A DNA stretch of 13,221 nt from CAYLQD01 sp043819695. Its GTDB lineage: Bacteria; Planctomycetota; PUPC01. The notes beneath the pieces were generated by a model. That model ran no database searches and was not told the origin of the DNA. It saw only the letters and a program-made list of their open reading frames with translations. Shown piece after piece: positions 1-6,412 of this stretch (positions are counted from its first letter, which is position 1; each line of letters begins with the position of its first letter). The stretch covers positions 1-13,221 of the forward strand of contig JBDREM010000370.1 in NCBI GenBank assembly GCA_043819695.1. The letters are read 5' to 3'. The position numbers and the translations under genes are program-made.

Positions 1-1
1 C

Positions 2-307
2 CTCGCCCAACTGTGTCTCCTCTTCGCGGTCGGCCAGGCGCTGCTCGCCTTCCAACTCACGCCGTCCGGCGCGGGGGTGCTCGACACCGGCCTCATCGGC
101 GCCTTCGCCGTAATGGGCCTCGGCGAGCCCCACGATCTGGCGAACTGCATGGCGTTCCTGCTCTGCCTGCGCTTTTGGGACGCCCTCCTCATCGGAGCCG
201 GGGCGCTGCTGGCCGCCCGAGCCGGCGCCGGCTTCTTTTCTTCGAAACCCGAACGAATCGCTCCGGCCGGGTCGCCCGAGGACGAACCGCCCGCCCCGAA
301 CAGTTGA
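2..307 (+). CDS. C-terminal part of a membrane protein, LPG-synthase/UPF0104 flippase-like (5' truncated by window edge)
   Basis: An open frame enters from the left edge and stops at TGA 305-307, giving the last 101 residues. They contain two hydrophobic segments, one at the start of the fragment (LAQLCLLFAVGQALLAF) and one before a charged, proline-rich tail (AFLLCLRFWDALLIGAGALL). The arrangement P-x-GAG, then an amphipathic stretch, then a last helix with a conserved-looking Arg in LCLR resembles the C-terminal end of the lysylphosphatidylglycerol synthase transmembrane family (UPF0104, PF03706). Proteins of that family flip or modify lipids and often lie near GT2 glycosyltransferases. Here a GT2 gene lies immediately downstream but is convergent, with 22 nt between the two stops. 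The family assignment is inference from a fragment; another polytopic membrane protein is possible. Confidence 0.55.
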   Translation, partial: LAQLCLLFAVGQALLAFQLTPSGAGVLDTGLIGAFAVMGLGEPHDLANCMAFLLCLRFWDALLIGAGALLAARAGAGFFSSKPERIAPAGSPEDEPPAPNS

Positions 308-329
308 CGCCGGGCTGCGGCGCCCCTGG

Positions 330-1037
330 TCACTTGTCCGCCCGCAGCTCCCGGTCGATAATCGAATGGTAATATCGGAGGCGGGTCTCGGCGTTGTCGA
401 GCTCGCAGCCGAACGTGCGCTGGGCGTCAAGATATTTCAGCGCGATGGGCTTCTCGATCACCGTCAGCCCGGCCTTCCACGCCTGCAGCCAGAGCTGGAT
501 GGGCATGCCGTAGCTGGCCTCGGTCAGGCGCAGCTTGTCGAGCGCGCCGACGCGGTACATCTTGAACCCGCAGAACGCGTCGGTCAGGTCGTAGCCGGTG
601 ACCTCGTTGACGCGTGCGACGATCTCGCGTCCGATGCGGCGCCGCTCCTCGGGCGGCGGGGTCCCCTCGCACAAGCTCTCGGGATGATACCGCGAGCCGG
701 AGACGATGTCGTGCGAGCCGCCCGCCATCACGAACTCGAGGACGGCCGCCGGCTCGTGCTGCTCGTCACAGTCGAGCGTGATCACGTGCTCATAGCCGTT
801 CCCGATCGCGTAATCGAACGCCTCGATGAGGCTCTTACCGTAGCCGAGATTGACAGTGTGCCGGAGTACTTTCAAGCCAGGCACGTGCTTCTGGAGCGTT
901 TCGAGGATCTCGGGCGTGCGGTCGGTCGAGCCGTCGTCGACGACGAGGATGTCCCGCACGCAGCACGTGATCTCGCTGATGACGAGACCCGCGTGCTGCT
1001 CCTCGTTGTAGACCGGGATGGCGACCAGGAAAGACAT
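330..1037 (-). CDS. GT2 glycosyltransferase, dolichyl-phosphate mannose synthase-like
   Basis: This 235-residue GT-A-fold family 2 glycosyltransferase probably transfers a sugar from a nucleotide sugar to a polyprenyl phosphate or envelope glycan at the cytoplasmic face. Visible motifs in order are the N-terminal strand VAIPVYNEE (residues 5-13), the nucleotide-binding VVDDGSTD (32-39), NLGYGK (63-68), the metal-binding DxD-type DCDEQH (89-94), SGSRY (about 113-117) and the acceptor-side TDAFCGFKMYR. This order is that of DPM1/DpgM-type enzymes. There is no C-terminal membrane domain, so the protein is soluble or peripheral. The ATG at 1035-1037 is preceded by AGGA five nt upstream. A strong promoter lies about 30 nt further upstream. 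The gene appears monocistronic within the window and converges with the partial membrane protein gene. The sugar and acceptor cannot be told from sequence. Confidence 0.9.
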   Translation of the reverse strand: MSFLVAIPVYNEEQHAGLVISEITCCVRDILVVDDGSTDRTPEILETLQKHVPGLKVLRHTVNLGYGKSLIEAFDYAIGNGYEHVITLDCDEQHEPAAVLEFVMAGGSHDIVSGSRYHPESLCEGTPPPEERRRIGREIVARVNEVTGYDLTDAFCGFKMYRVGALDKLRLTEASYGMPIQLWLQAWKAGLTVIEKPIALKYLDAQRTFGCELDNAETRLRYYHSIIDRELRADK

Positions 1038-1075
1038 TCTCGTCCTCGCGCAAACAGGGCCGGGGCGGCCTCCGA

Positions 1076-1104
1076 ATTCTAGGCTTGGGCCGGAGTTGTG
1101 TCAA
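1076..1104 (-). promoter_or_regulatory. Sigma70-type promoter of the GT2 gene
   Basis: Read on the minus strand, TTGACA (1104-1099) is followed after exactly 17 nt by TAGAAT (1081-1076). These are a perfect -35 and a five-of-six -10 at ideal spacing, in otherwise GC-rich DNA. Transcription would start near 1069 and leave a leader of about 30 nt that includes the AGGA ribosome-binding site. The location in the divergent gap between this gene and the pseudouridine synthase gene fits. This is visible in the sequence; activity is inferred. Confidence 0.8.
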
Positions 1105-1131
1105 GCTCGTCGCAGGCGCCCGCGCGTTCTA

Positions 1132-1160
1132 TTGCATTGGACGGAAGCTCGCAGTATCAT
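1132..1160 (+). promoter_or_regulatory. Possible promoter of the nine-gene operon
   Basis: TTGCAT (1132-1137), a 17-nt spacer and TATCAT (1155-1160) form a sigma70-like promoter pointing into the pseudouridine synthase gene. The predicted start of transcription, about 1167, lies only a few nt before the ATG at 1171, so the message would be leaderless or nearly so. The -10 overlaps the alternative ATG at 1159, so both cannot be used. This was the best promoter match I found for the operon in the divergent gap, but the hexamers are not perfect and a chance match is possible. Confidence 0.45.
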
Positions 1161-1170
1161 GTCCGGCGAG

Positions 1171-1950
1171 ATGGAACGGCTGCAAAAAATCCTGGCGAAA
1201 GCGGGCATCGCGTCGCGCCGCAAGTGCGAGGAGCTGATCGCCGCCGGCCGCGTGACGGTCGACGGCTCGGTCGTCCGCGAGCTCGGCGCGAAGGCCGACC
1301 CGGCGGCGAGCCTCATCCGCTGCGACGGCGAACAGATCAAGACCGAGGAGCCGCTGCGCTTCCTCGTGAACAAGCCGCGCGGGCTGGTCTGCAGCAGCGC
1401 GCCCGAGGGCGGCCGCGGCCGCGTGGTCGATCTCATCCGCGGCGTCGAGCAGCGCTTGTTCACCGTCGGGCGCCTTGACGTCGACAGCGAAGGGCTCGTC
1501 ATCGTCACGAACGACGGAGCGCTCGCCAACCGGCTGGCGCATCCGCGGTACGGCGTGGCGAAGGTATACGCCGTCGAGATCGACGGAGCGCTGACGGCCG
1601 AGAGCGCCGCGAAGCTCAAGAAGGGCGTGTACCTCGCCGAGGGCGTGGTCGGGTTCGACGAGGTCAGCTCGCGCCCGGCCGGCCGCGGCCGGTCGAGCGT
1701 CCGCGTCGTCATTCGTCAGGGGCTGAACCGCGAGATCCGCCGCGCGTTCGCCGCGCTCGGCCACCGCGTGCGGGGGCTCAAGCGGACGGCCATCGGCCGG
1801 CTGACCGATTCAGACCTTCAGCCGGGCGCGTATCGCAAGCTGACCGCCGAGGAACTGGCGATGCTTGATGAAGACGCGGGCGCAACCCGGCCCCCAAGAC
1901 GCAGGCCGAAGAGACGAACGACCGGGAACAGGTGCCGAGGAACGAAGTGA
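1171..1950 (+). CDS. Pseudouridine synthase, RsuA/RluB family
   Basis: This 259-residue enzyme isomerises a specific uridine of ribosomal RNA to pseudouridine. The N-terminal S4 RNA-binding domain is seen in RLQKILAKAGIASRRKCEEL, followed by the catalytic domain with the family motif GRLDVDSEGLVIVTNDG, whose Asp (residue 103, codon 1477-1479) is the expected nucleophile. The closing motif NREIRRAFAALGHRVRGLKR is typical of the family. The C-terminus is a basic tail rich in Arg and Pro. I chose ATG 1171 because relatives begin Met-Glu-Arg-Leu-Gln-Lys and because a promoter-like pair ends at 1160. ATG 1159 would add four residues and has only a distant GGAAG upstream. The stop overlaps the next start as GTGA, implying coupled translation with thiC. 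RluB (23S rRNA) is more likely than RsuA (16S), but the substrate is not decided by sequence. Confidence 0.92.
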   Translation: MERLQKILAKAGIASRRKCEELIAAGRVTVDGSVVRELGAKADPAASLIRCDGEQIKTEEPLRFLVNKPRGLVCSSAPEGGRGRVVDLIRGVEQRLFTVGRLDVDSEGLVIVTNDGALANRLAHPRYGVAKVYAVEIDGALTAESAAKLKKGVYLAEGVVGFDEVSSRPAGRGRSSVRVVIRQGLNREIRRAFAALGHRVRGLKRTAIGRLTDSDLQPGAYRKLTAEELAMLDEDAGATRPPRRRPKRRTTGNRCRGTK

Positions 1951-3230
1951 CGCAACTCGAGACAGCAAGAACGTCGGACGAGCCGACGAAGGAAATGAAA
2001 CTGGCCGCCGAGCGCGAGCCGGTGGACGCGCAGAGGCTGCGCGAGCTGGTCCGCGAGGGCCGGGCCGTCGTCCTTACGAATTCCGTCAACCCGCCCGAGA
2101 AGCCTTGCGCGGTCGGAGCCGGGCTGCTGACGAAGGTGAACGCGAACATCGGGACGTCGAAGGACTACGCCGACCTCGGCCGCGAGCTGCGGAAGCTCGC
2201 CGCGGCCGAAGAGGCCGGCGCCGACACCGTGATGGACCTGAGCACCGGCGGCGATATCTCGGCGATCCGCAAGGAGATCATCGCGCGCGCAACCGTGCCC
2301 GTCGGGTCCGTCCCCGTCTACGAGGCCGGGGCGATGGCGGCGTCGCGCGGCCGGCGCGTGGTCGACATGACCGCCGACGACATGCTGCAAGCGGTGCACA
2401 ATCACATGGCCGACGGCATCGCGTTCGTCACGGTACATTGCGGCGTGACGCGCGACGTGATCCGCTCGCTGCGCGAGAGCAAGCGGGTCTGCGGCATCGT
2501 CTCGCGCGGCGGGAGCTTCCTCGCCGGCTGGATGCAGCACACGGGCCAGGAGAACCCGCTCTACGAGAGGTACGACGAGTTGATCGACATGGCCCGCGAG
2601 CACGACTGCGCGTTCAGCCTGGGCGACGGGCTGCGGCCGGGGTGCCTGGCCGACTCGCTCGACCGCCCGCAGTTGCACGAGCTGATGATGCTGGGCGAAC
2701 TGCGCGAGCGCGCCGTCGCCGCGGGCGTGCAGGTGATAATCGAAGGCCCGGGCCACGTGCCCATCGGCCAGATCGAGGCGCAGGTCAAGCTGGCTAAGGA
2801 AGTATGCGGCGGAGCGCCGTTCTACGTGCTCGGCCCGATCGTGACGGACGTCGCGCCGGGCCATGACCACATCACGGGCGCCGTCGGCGGGGCCATCGCC
2901 GCAGCGGCCGGCGCCGACTTCCTCTGCTACGTCACGCCGTCCGAGCACCTCAGCCTGCCGGACGAGGAGCAAGTGCGGCTCGGCGTTGTCGCGGCGCGGA
3001 TCGCGGCCCACGCGGGCGACATCGGCAAGGGCATTCCGGGCGCGGCAGACTGGGACCGGAAGCTCTCGGCCCTGCGCCGCAAGCGCGACTGGGCCGCGCT
3101 GATCGAGTATTGCATCGATCCGGCGACGGCCCGGAAGGTGCGCGAGGCCGGCCGGCCCGCCGACGACGAGGTTTGCTCGATGTGCGGCGAGTACTGCGTC
3201 TTCAAGCTCGCGGACGAGGCGGAAGACTAA
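1947..3230 (+). CDS. thiC: Phosphomethylpyrimidine synthase (ThiC), short form
   Basis: This 427-residue radical-SAM enzyme rearranges aminoimidazole ribotide (AIR) to HMP-phosphate, the pyrimidine half of thiamine, in the cytoplasm. Conserved blocks include KVNANIGTS, GADTVMDLSTGGDI, VGSVPVYEA, FVTVHCGVT, SRGGSF, a metal-site region FSLGDGLRPG and IEGPGHVP, then VTDVAPGHDHIT and CYVTPSEHL. The cluster-binding cysteines near the C-terminus are C410, C413 and C417. It lacks the ~150-residue N-terminal extension of E. coli-type ThiC and so belongs to the short form common in archaea and clostridia. I chose GTG 1947: it forms a GTGA overlap with the preceding stop, has GAGG six nt upstream, and makes the N-terminus V/M-TQLETAR, as in short relatives. 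GTG 1932 is an alternative. No TPP riboswitch is seen before it, and no other thi gene is in the window. Confidence 0.95.
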   Translation: MTQLETARTSDEPTKEMKLAAEREPVDAQRLRELVREGRAVVLTNSVNPPEKPCAVGAGLLTKVNANIGTSKDYADLGRELRKLAAAEEAGADTVMDLSTGGDISAIRKEIIARATVPVGSVPVYEAGAMAASRGRRVVDMTADDMLQAVHNHMADGIAFVTVHCGVTRDVIRSLRESKRVCGIVSRGGSFLAGWMQHTGQENPLYERYDELIDMAREHDCAFSLGDGLRPGCLADSLDRPQLHELMMLGELRERAVAAGVQVIIEGPGHVPIGQIEAQVKLAKEVCGGAPFYVLGPIVTDVAPGHDHITGAVGGAIAAAAGADFLCYVTPSEHLSLPDEEQVRLGVVAARIAAHAGDIGKGIPGAADWDRKLSALRRKRDWAALIEYCIDPATARKVREAGRPADDEVCSMCGEYCVFKLADEAED

Positions 3231-3258
3231 GCAGCAAGTACCACGACACGGGGGACGT

Positions 3259-4839
3259 ATGCTCAGGCAGCTCTGCACCGGCATGAACTGCTTCGCCGTG
3301 TGTGTGTTCGCCTGCCTTGCCGCGGCCGGCTGCGGATCGGTGGATTCGCTCGACCGATTGCCTCTGGCGGAACGCGAGACCGAGCGGCTGCCCGGCTCCG
3401 TCGCCCCGCTCGGCCCGATGATCGACTGGCAATGGAAAGAATCGACCGTACAATGGGGAATGCGGCCGCTGTTCAGCGTTAGAAACTACTATCACGTGCC
3501 GCAGGGCCGCAAGGCTCAGTTTGACGTGCCGTTCTTCGCGCCGCCGGCGACGCTTGCCACGCTCGCCCGGCGCATCCCGCCGCGCGCGAAGCCCGCCGAA
3601 GGACGTTCCGCCACCCAGGTCCTGGCGCTCTATCCGCTCTATCGCCACGAGTCCTGCGAGCCGATGAGCCGCACAATCTTCCTGCCGCTGTACTACAACG
3701 TCCGCGACAAGACCGACGAGGGCGTCCACTGGCATCACTGGGCGCTTTTCCCGCTCTACTTCGGCGGCCACTCCGACGACCGCGGCCCATACCACGCCGT
3801 CGTCCCCATCGGCGGCGTTCTCAAGAACGTGTATGGCCGCGACAAGATCCGCTTCGTGCTGTTCCCGCTCTACTCGCACGTGACGACCGGCGAGCGCGAG
3901 TCGTACAACTTCCTCTGGCCGTTCTTCAACTACGCGAGCGGCGGCGGGCGCGACCGCTGGTACGCCTGGCCGCTCATCGGCAAGATGAAACGGCAAGACG
4001 ACCCGCCGCGCTGGTTCTTCCTCTGGCCGTTCTTCTGGTACACCGAGAAGCCCGAAGAAGGCGAGCGCGACACCAAGGGCAGCGCGCTCTTCCCGTTCTG
4101 GGGCCGGGAGAAGAGAGGCGCCGTCACGACGCACAACGTCATCTGGCCGCTCTTCTCGCACGCGCACAACGAAAAGACCGGGCGCAGCGACTACGTGACG
4201 CCCTGGCCCATCCTCCGCATCGGCAACGGAAAGGACTACTGCCGCCGCCAGGTCTGGCCGTTCTTCGGCTACATCGACGACGCGCACGTCCGCCGCCACT
4301 ACGTCCTCTGGCCGCTCTACCGCCGGGAGGTCCGCGAGACCGACAAGTCGTTCATGAGCGGATGGTCGCTCTTCATCATCTACAGGTCCATCCACAACGA
4401 ATGGGAAAACGCCGCCGGGGAGGAGCGAACCGACTACGAGAACATCCTCTGGCCGCTCTACTACTACAAGCGCGACGGACTCGGCAACACGTACTTCGGC
4501 ACGCTCGCCTTCCGCGGCATACCGGACCCTCAGGGTTGGGACCGGTTCTACTCGTTCATCTGGCGGGTCTTCGAGCACGAGTCGCGCGCGATCCCGCCGG
4601 ACTCGCCCGAGGACCCCTGGCGGTCGACGCGGGCGCTGTGGGGCGCGTTCCGCTACGACCGGGACGACGATTCGAGCGCCCTGCGCATATTCCCGCTCTT
4701 CAGCTCGAAGCGCGCCGCCGGCGAGTTCACCGCATTTCACACGCTGATGGGAATGTTCGGCTTTGCCGACAAGCCCGGCAAGCGAACGTACAACGTGCTC
4801 TTTATTCCCTGGACGGTTGACAGAGAGGGCGGCCAGTGA
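3259..4839 (+). CDS. Repeat-rich lipoprotein with WP(L/F)(F/Y) motifs, upstream of mlaE
   Basis: I do not recognise a named family for this 526-residue protein. It starts with a short basic N-terminus, a hydrophobic stretch and the lipobox L-A-A-A-G-C, giving a lipidated Cys25. The next residue is Gly rather than Asp, which by E. coli rules favours outer-membrane sorting. From about residue 124 to 481 it consists of short units of [L/I/V]-[W/F]-P-[L/F]-[F/Y], for example LFPLY 163-167, LWPFF 219-223, IWPLF 295-299 and LWPLY 350-354. They recur every 17-22 residues and are separated by charged, Gly/Asp/Arg-rich turns. This looks like an antiparallel beta meander rich in aromatics, either a barrel or an elongated beta structure. 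The ATG at 3259 follows GGGGGA by three nt. The stop overlaps the mlaE start as GTGA, so a role with the lipid transporter is a reasonable inference; the function is unknown. Confidence 0.88.
   Translation: MLRQLCTGMNCFAVCVFACLAAAGCGSVDSLDRLPLAERETERLPGSVAPLGPMIDWQWKESTVQWGMRPLFSVRNYYHVPQGRKAQFDVPFFAPPATLATLARRIPPRAKPAEGRSATQVLALYPLYRHESCEPMSRTIFLPLYYNVRDKTDEGVHWHHWALFPLYFGGHSDDRGPYHAVVPIGGVLKNVYGRDKIRFVLFPLYSHVTTGERESYNFLWPFFNYASGGGRDRWYAWPLIGKMKRQDDPPRWFFLWPFFWYTEKPEEGERDTKGSALFPFWGREKRGAVTTHNVIWPLFSHAHNEKTGRSDYVTPWPILRIGNGKDYCRRQVWPFFGYIDDAHVRRHYVLWPLYRREVRETDKSFMSGWSLFIIYRSIHNEWENAAGEERTDYENILWPLYYYKRDGLGNTYFGTLAFRGIPDPQGWDRFYSFIWRVFEHESRAIPPDSPEDPWRSTRALWGAFRYDRDDDSSALRIFPLFSSKRAAGEFTAFHTLMGMFGFADKPGKRTYNVLFIPWTVDREGGQ
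3628..4701 (+). repeat. Protein-coding repeat region: at least 16 WP/FP beta-strand units
   Basis: This part of the lipoprotein gene encodes degenerate units centred on residues 124 (LYPLY), 141 (FLPLY), 163 (LFPLY), 181 (VVPIG), 201 (LFPLY), 219 (LWPFF), 236 (AWPLI), 255 (LWPFF), 277 (LFPFW), 295 (IWPLF), 315 (PWPIL), 332 (VWPFF), 350 (LWPLY), 369 (WSLFI), 397 (LWPLY) and 477 (IFPLF). Most steps are 17-22 residues. The later units (after 369) are spaced more loosely and are more diverged. The DNA is not near-identical between units, so these are ancient protein repeats rather than a recent tandem duplication. Confidence 0.85.
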
Positions 4840-5648
4840 CGCCGACGATACGTACCACAGCGGGGACCGGGGTGTTCACGGCGACGGGGCGCGCGATCCT
4901 GAACATGACGGAGCTCTCGGGCGAAGCTCTCCTGATGATGTTCCGATCCCTCGGCTACATCGGCTCGGCCTGGAAGAAGCGCTCGGAGATCATGGCGCAG
5001 ATGCTGGTGTGCGGCGTGAACAGCCTGCCGGTGGCGATGCTGGTCGCCGCGTTCAGCGGGATGGTGATCGCGCTTCAGATCGGGATCGAGCTGAGCGACT
5101 GGGGTCAGTCGGCGCGGATCGGCGCCATCGTCGCGGCGTCGATGTGCCGCGAGCTCGGGCCGGTATGGGTCGGCGTCATCCTCGCCGCTCGGGTCGGCTC
5201 GGCGATGGCGGCCGAGCTCGGCACGATGCGCGTGTCCGAAGAGATCGACGCGCTCGAGGTCATGTCGATCGACCCGGCGAAGTTCCTCGTGTTGCCGCGG
5301 CTGATCGCGCTGACCGTCATGGCGCCCGTGCTCACGGCCTACGCCGACCTCGTCGGCATCCTCGGCGGCGCCCTCGTCGGCAAGTACCAGCTCGGCATCC
5401 ACTACCGCGTCTACTTCGACTGGGCGCAGCGAACGCTGACGAACAAGGACATCCTCTCGGGCCTGCTCATCAAGGCGCCCGTGTTCGGGCTGACGATCGC
5501 CGTCGTCGGCTGCGCGCTCGGCCTGAGCGTGAAGCCGTCGGAAGGCGCCGAGGGGGTCGGGCAGGCGACGAGGAACTCGGTCGTGGTCGCACTGACCCTG
5601 ATCATCGTCTTCAACTACTTCCTCACGAGCATCATCAGGTACATATGA
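4836..5648 (+). CDS. mlaE: MlaE-family lipid ABC transporter permease
   Basis: This 270-residue polytopic inner-membrane protein is the permease of an MCE-type phospholipid transporter. The hallmark central region is clear: VAAFSGMVIALQIG, then MCRELGPVWVGVILAARVGSAMAAELGTMRVSEEIDALEVM, followed by LPRLIALTVMAPVLT and a last hydrophobic helix VVVALTLIIVFNYFL. The ELG...EEIDAL block is the coupling loop that meets the ATPase. The start GTG 4836 overlaps the stop of the lipoprotein gene by four nt and has AGAGAGGG six nt upstream. The stop overlaps the mlaF start as ATGA, so the permease is translated together with both neighbours. The length is typical for MlaE (about 260). Confidence 0.95.
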   Translation: MTPTIRTTAGTGVFTATGRAILNMTELSGEALLMMFRSLGYIGSAWKKRSEIMAQMLVCGVNSLPVAMLVAAFSGMVIALQIGIELSDWGQSARIGAIVAASMCRELGPVWVGVILAARVGSAMAAELGTMRVSEEIDALEVMSIDPAKFLVLPRLIALTVMAPVLTAYADLVGILGGALVGKYQLGIHYRVYFDWAQRTLTNKDILSGLLIKAPVFGLTIAVVGCALGLSVKPSEGAEGVGQATRNSVVVALTLIIVFNYFLTSIIRYI

Positions 5649-6388
5649 TGATAACGCTGAAAGACGTGCACAAGCGGCTCGCCGGGCAGGTCGTCCTGAA
5701 CGGCGTCGACCTCGAGATCGAGCGGGGCGAGACGATGGTCATCATCGGCCGGTCCGGCTCGGGCAAGAGCGTGACGATCAAGCACATGGTCGGCCTGCTG
5801 CACGCGGACCGCGGCACCGTGACGGTCGCCGGTGTCGACGTCGCCGCGCTCGACAAGACGGGCACGTTCGACCTGCGGCGCAAGTTCGGCGTGCTGTTCC
5901 AGTCCGGCGCACTCATCAACTGGCTGAGCGTATACGACAACGTCGCCCTGCCGCTGCGCGAGCACACGAAGCTGGGCGCCGCCGCGATCGACGAGAAGGT
6001 GCGCGGGAAGCTCCGCCTGCTCGACCTGGACGAACACGCCGGCAAGATGCCGGCCGACATCAGCGGCGGGATGAAGAAGCGCGCCGGCCTGGCGCGGGCA
6101 ATTGTGCTCGACCCCGAGATCATAGTCTACGACGAGCCGACGTCCGGGCTCGATCCCGTAATGGCCAGCCGAATCAATAAGCTCATCATCGACGTGAAAG
6201 AGAAGCTCGGCGTGACGTCGGTCGTCGTCACGCACGATATGGCCAGCGCCTACGCGATCGCCGACCGTATCGCGATGCTCTACGGCGGGCGAATCGTGCA
6301 GGTCGGCACGCCGGACGAGATCAAGAGCTCGGACGACGCAGTCGTCCGGCAGTTTGTCGAGGGCCGCATCGAGGGACCAATGGCGTAG
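5645..6388 (+). CDS. mlaF: MlaF-family ABC transporter ATPase
   Basis: This 247-residue cytoplasmic ATPase powers the MlaE permease. It has a complete nucleotide-binding domain: Walker A GRSGSGKS (residues 35-42), Q-loop VLFQSGAL, signature ISGGMKKRAGLARA, Walker B IIVYDEPTSGLDP and the switch His in VVVTHDM. The SGGM-K/R-KR form of the signature is characteristic of MlaF rather than of nutrient importers. The C-terminal part, including VGTPDEIKSSDDAVVRQFVEG, matches the usual MlaF tail. ATG 5645 overlaps the mlaE stop as ATGA; a second in-frame ATG follows directly at 5648. A gap of 24 nt separates it from the MCE gene. Confidence 0.95.
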   Translation: MMITLKDVHKRLAGQVVLNGVDLEIERGETMVIIGRSGSGKSVTIKHMVGLLHADRGTVTVAGVDVAALDKTGTFDLRRKFGVLFQSGALINWLSVYDNVALPLREHTKLGAAAIDEKVRGKLRLLDLDEHAGKMPADISGGMKKRAGLARAIVLDPEIIVYDEPTSGLDPVMASRINKLIIDVKEKLGVTSVVVTHDMASAYAIADRIAMLYGGRIVQVGTPDEIKSSDDAVVRQFVEGRIEGPMA

Positions 6389-6412
6389 ACCGGAACAGAA
6401 GGAGGGCGAGCG

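Noticed and set aside
1930..1960. TPP riboswitch ahead of thiC
   Set aside because: thiC starts by overlapping the preceding stop, leaving no leader, and I see no TPP aptamer core there. A CTGAGA at 13101-13106 also lacks the rest of the aptamer.
1818..3284. Long antisense open frame (488 codons) opposite thiC
   Set aside because: The other strand encodes an unmistakable ThiC; the antisense frame is low-complexity Arg/Ala/Val/Asp-rich and open only because the DNA is GC-rich.
3202..4740. Long antisense open frame (512 codons) opposite the repeat lipoprotein
   Set aside because: Its composition is the usual GC-rich shadow, whereas the plus strand has a lipobox, a ribosome-binding site, stop/start overlap and ordered repeats.
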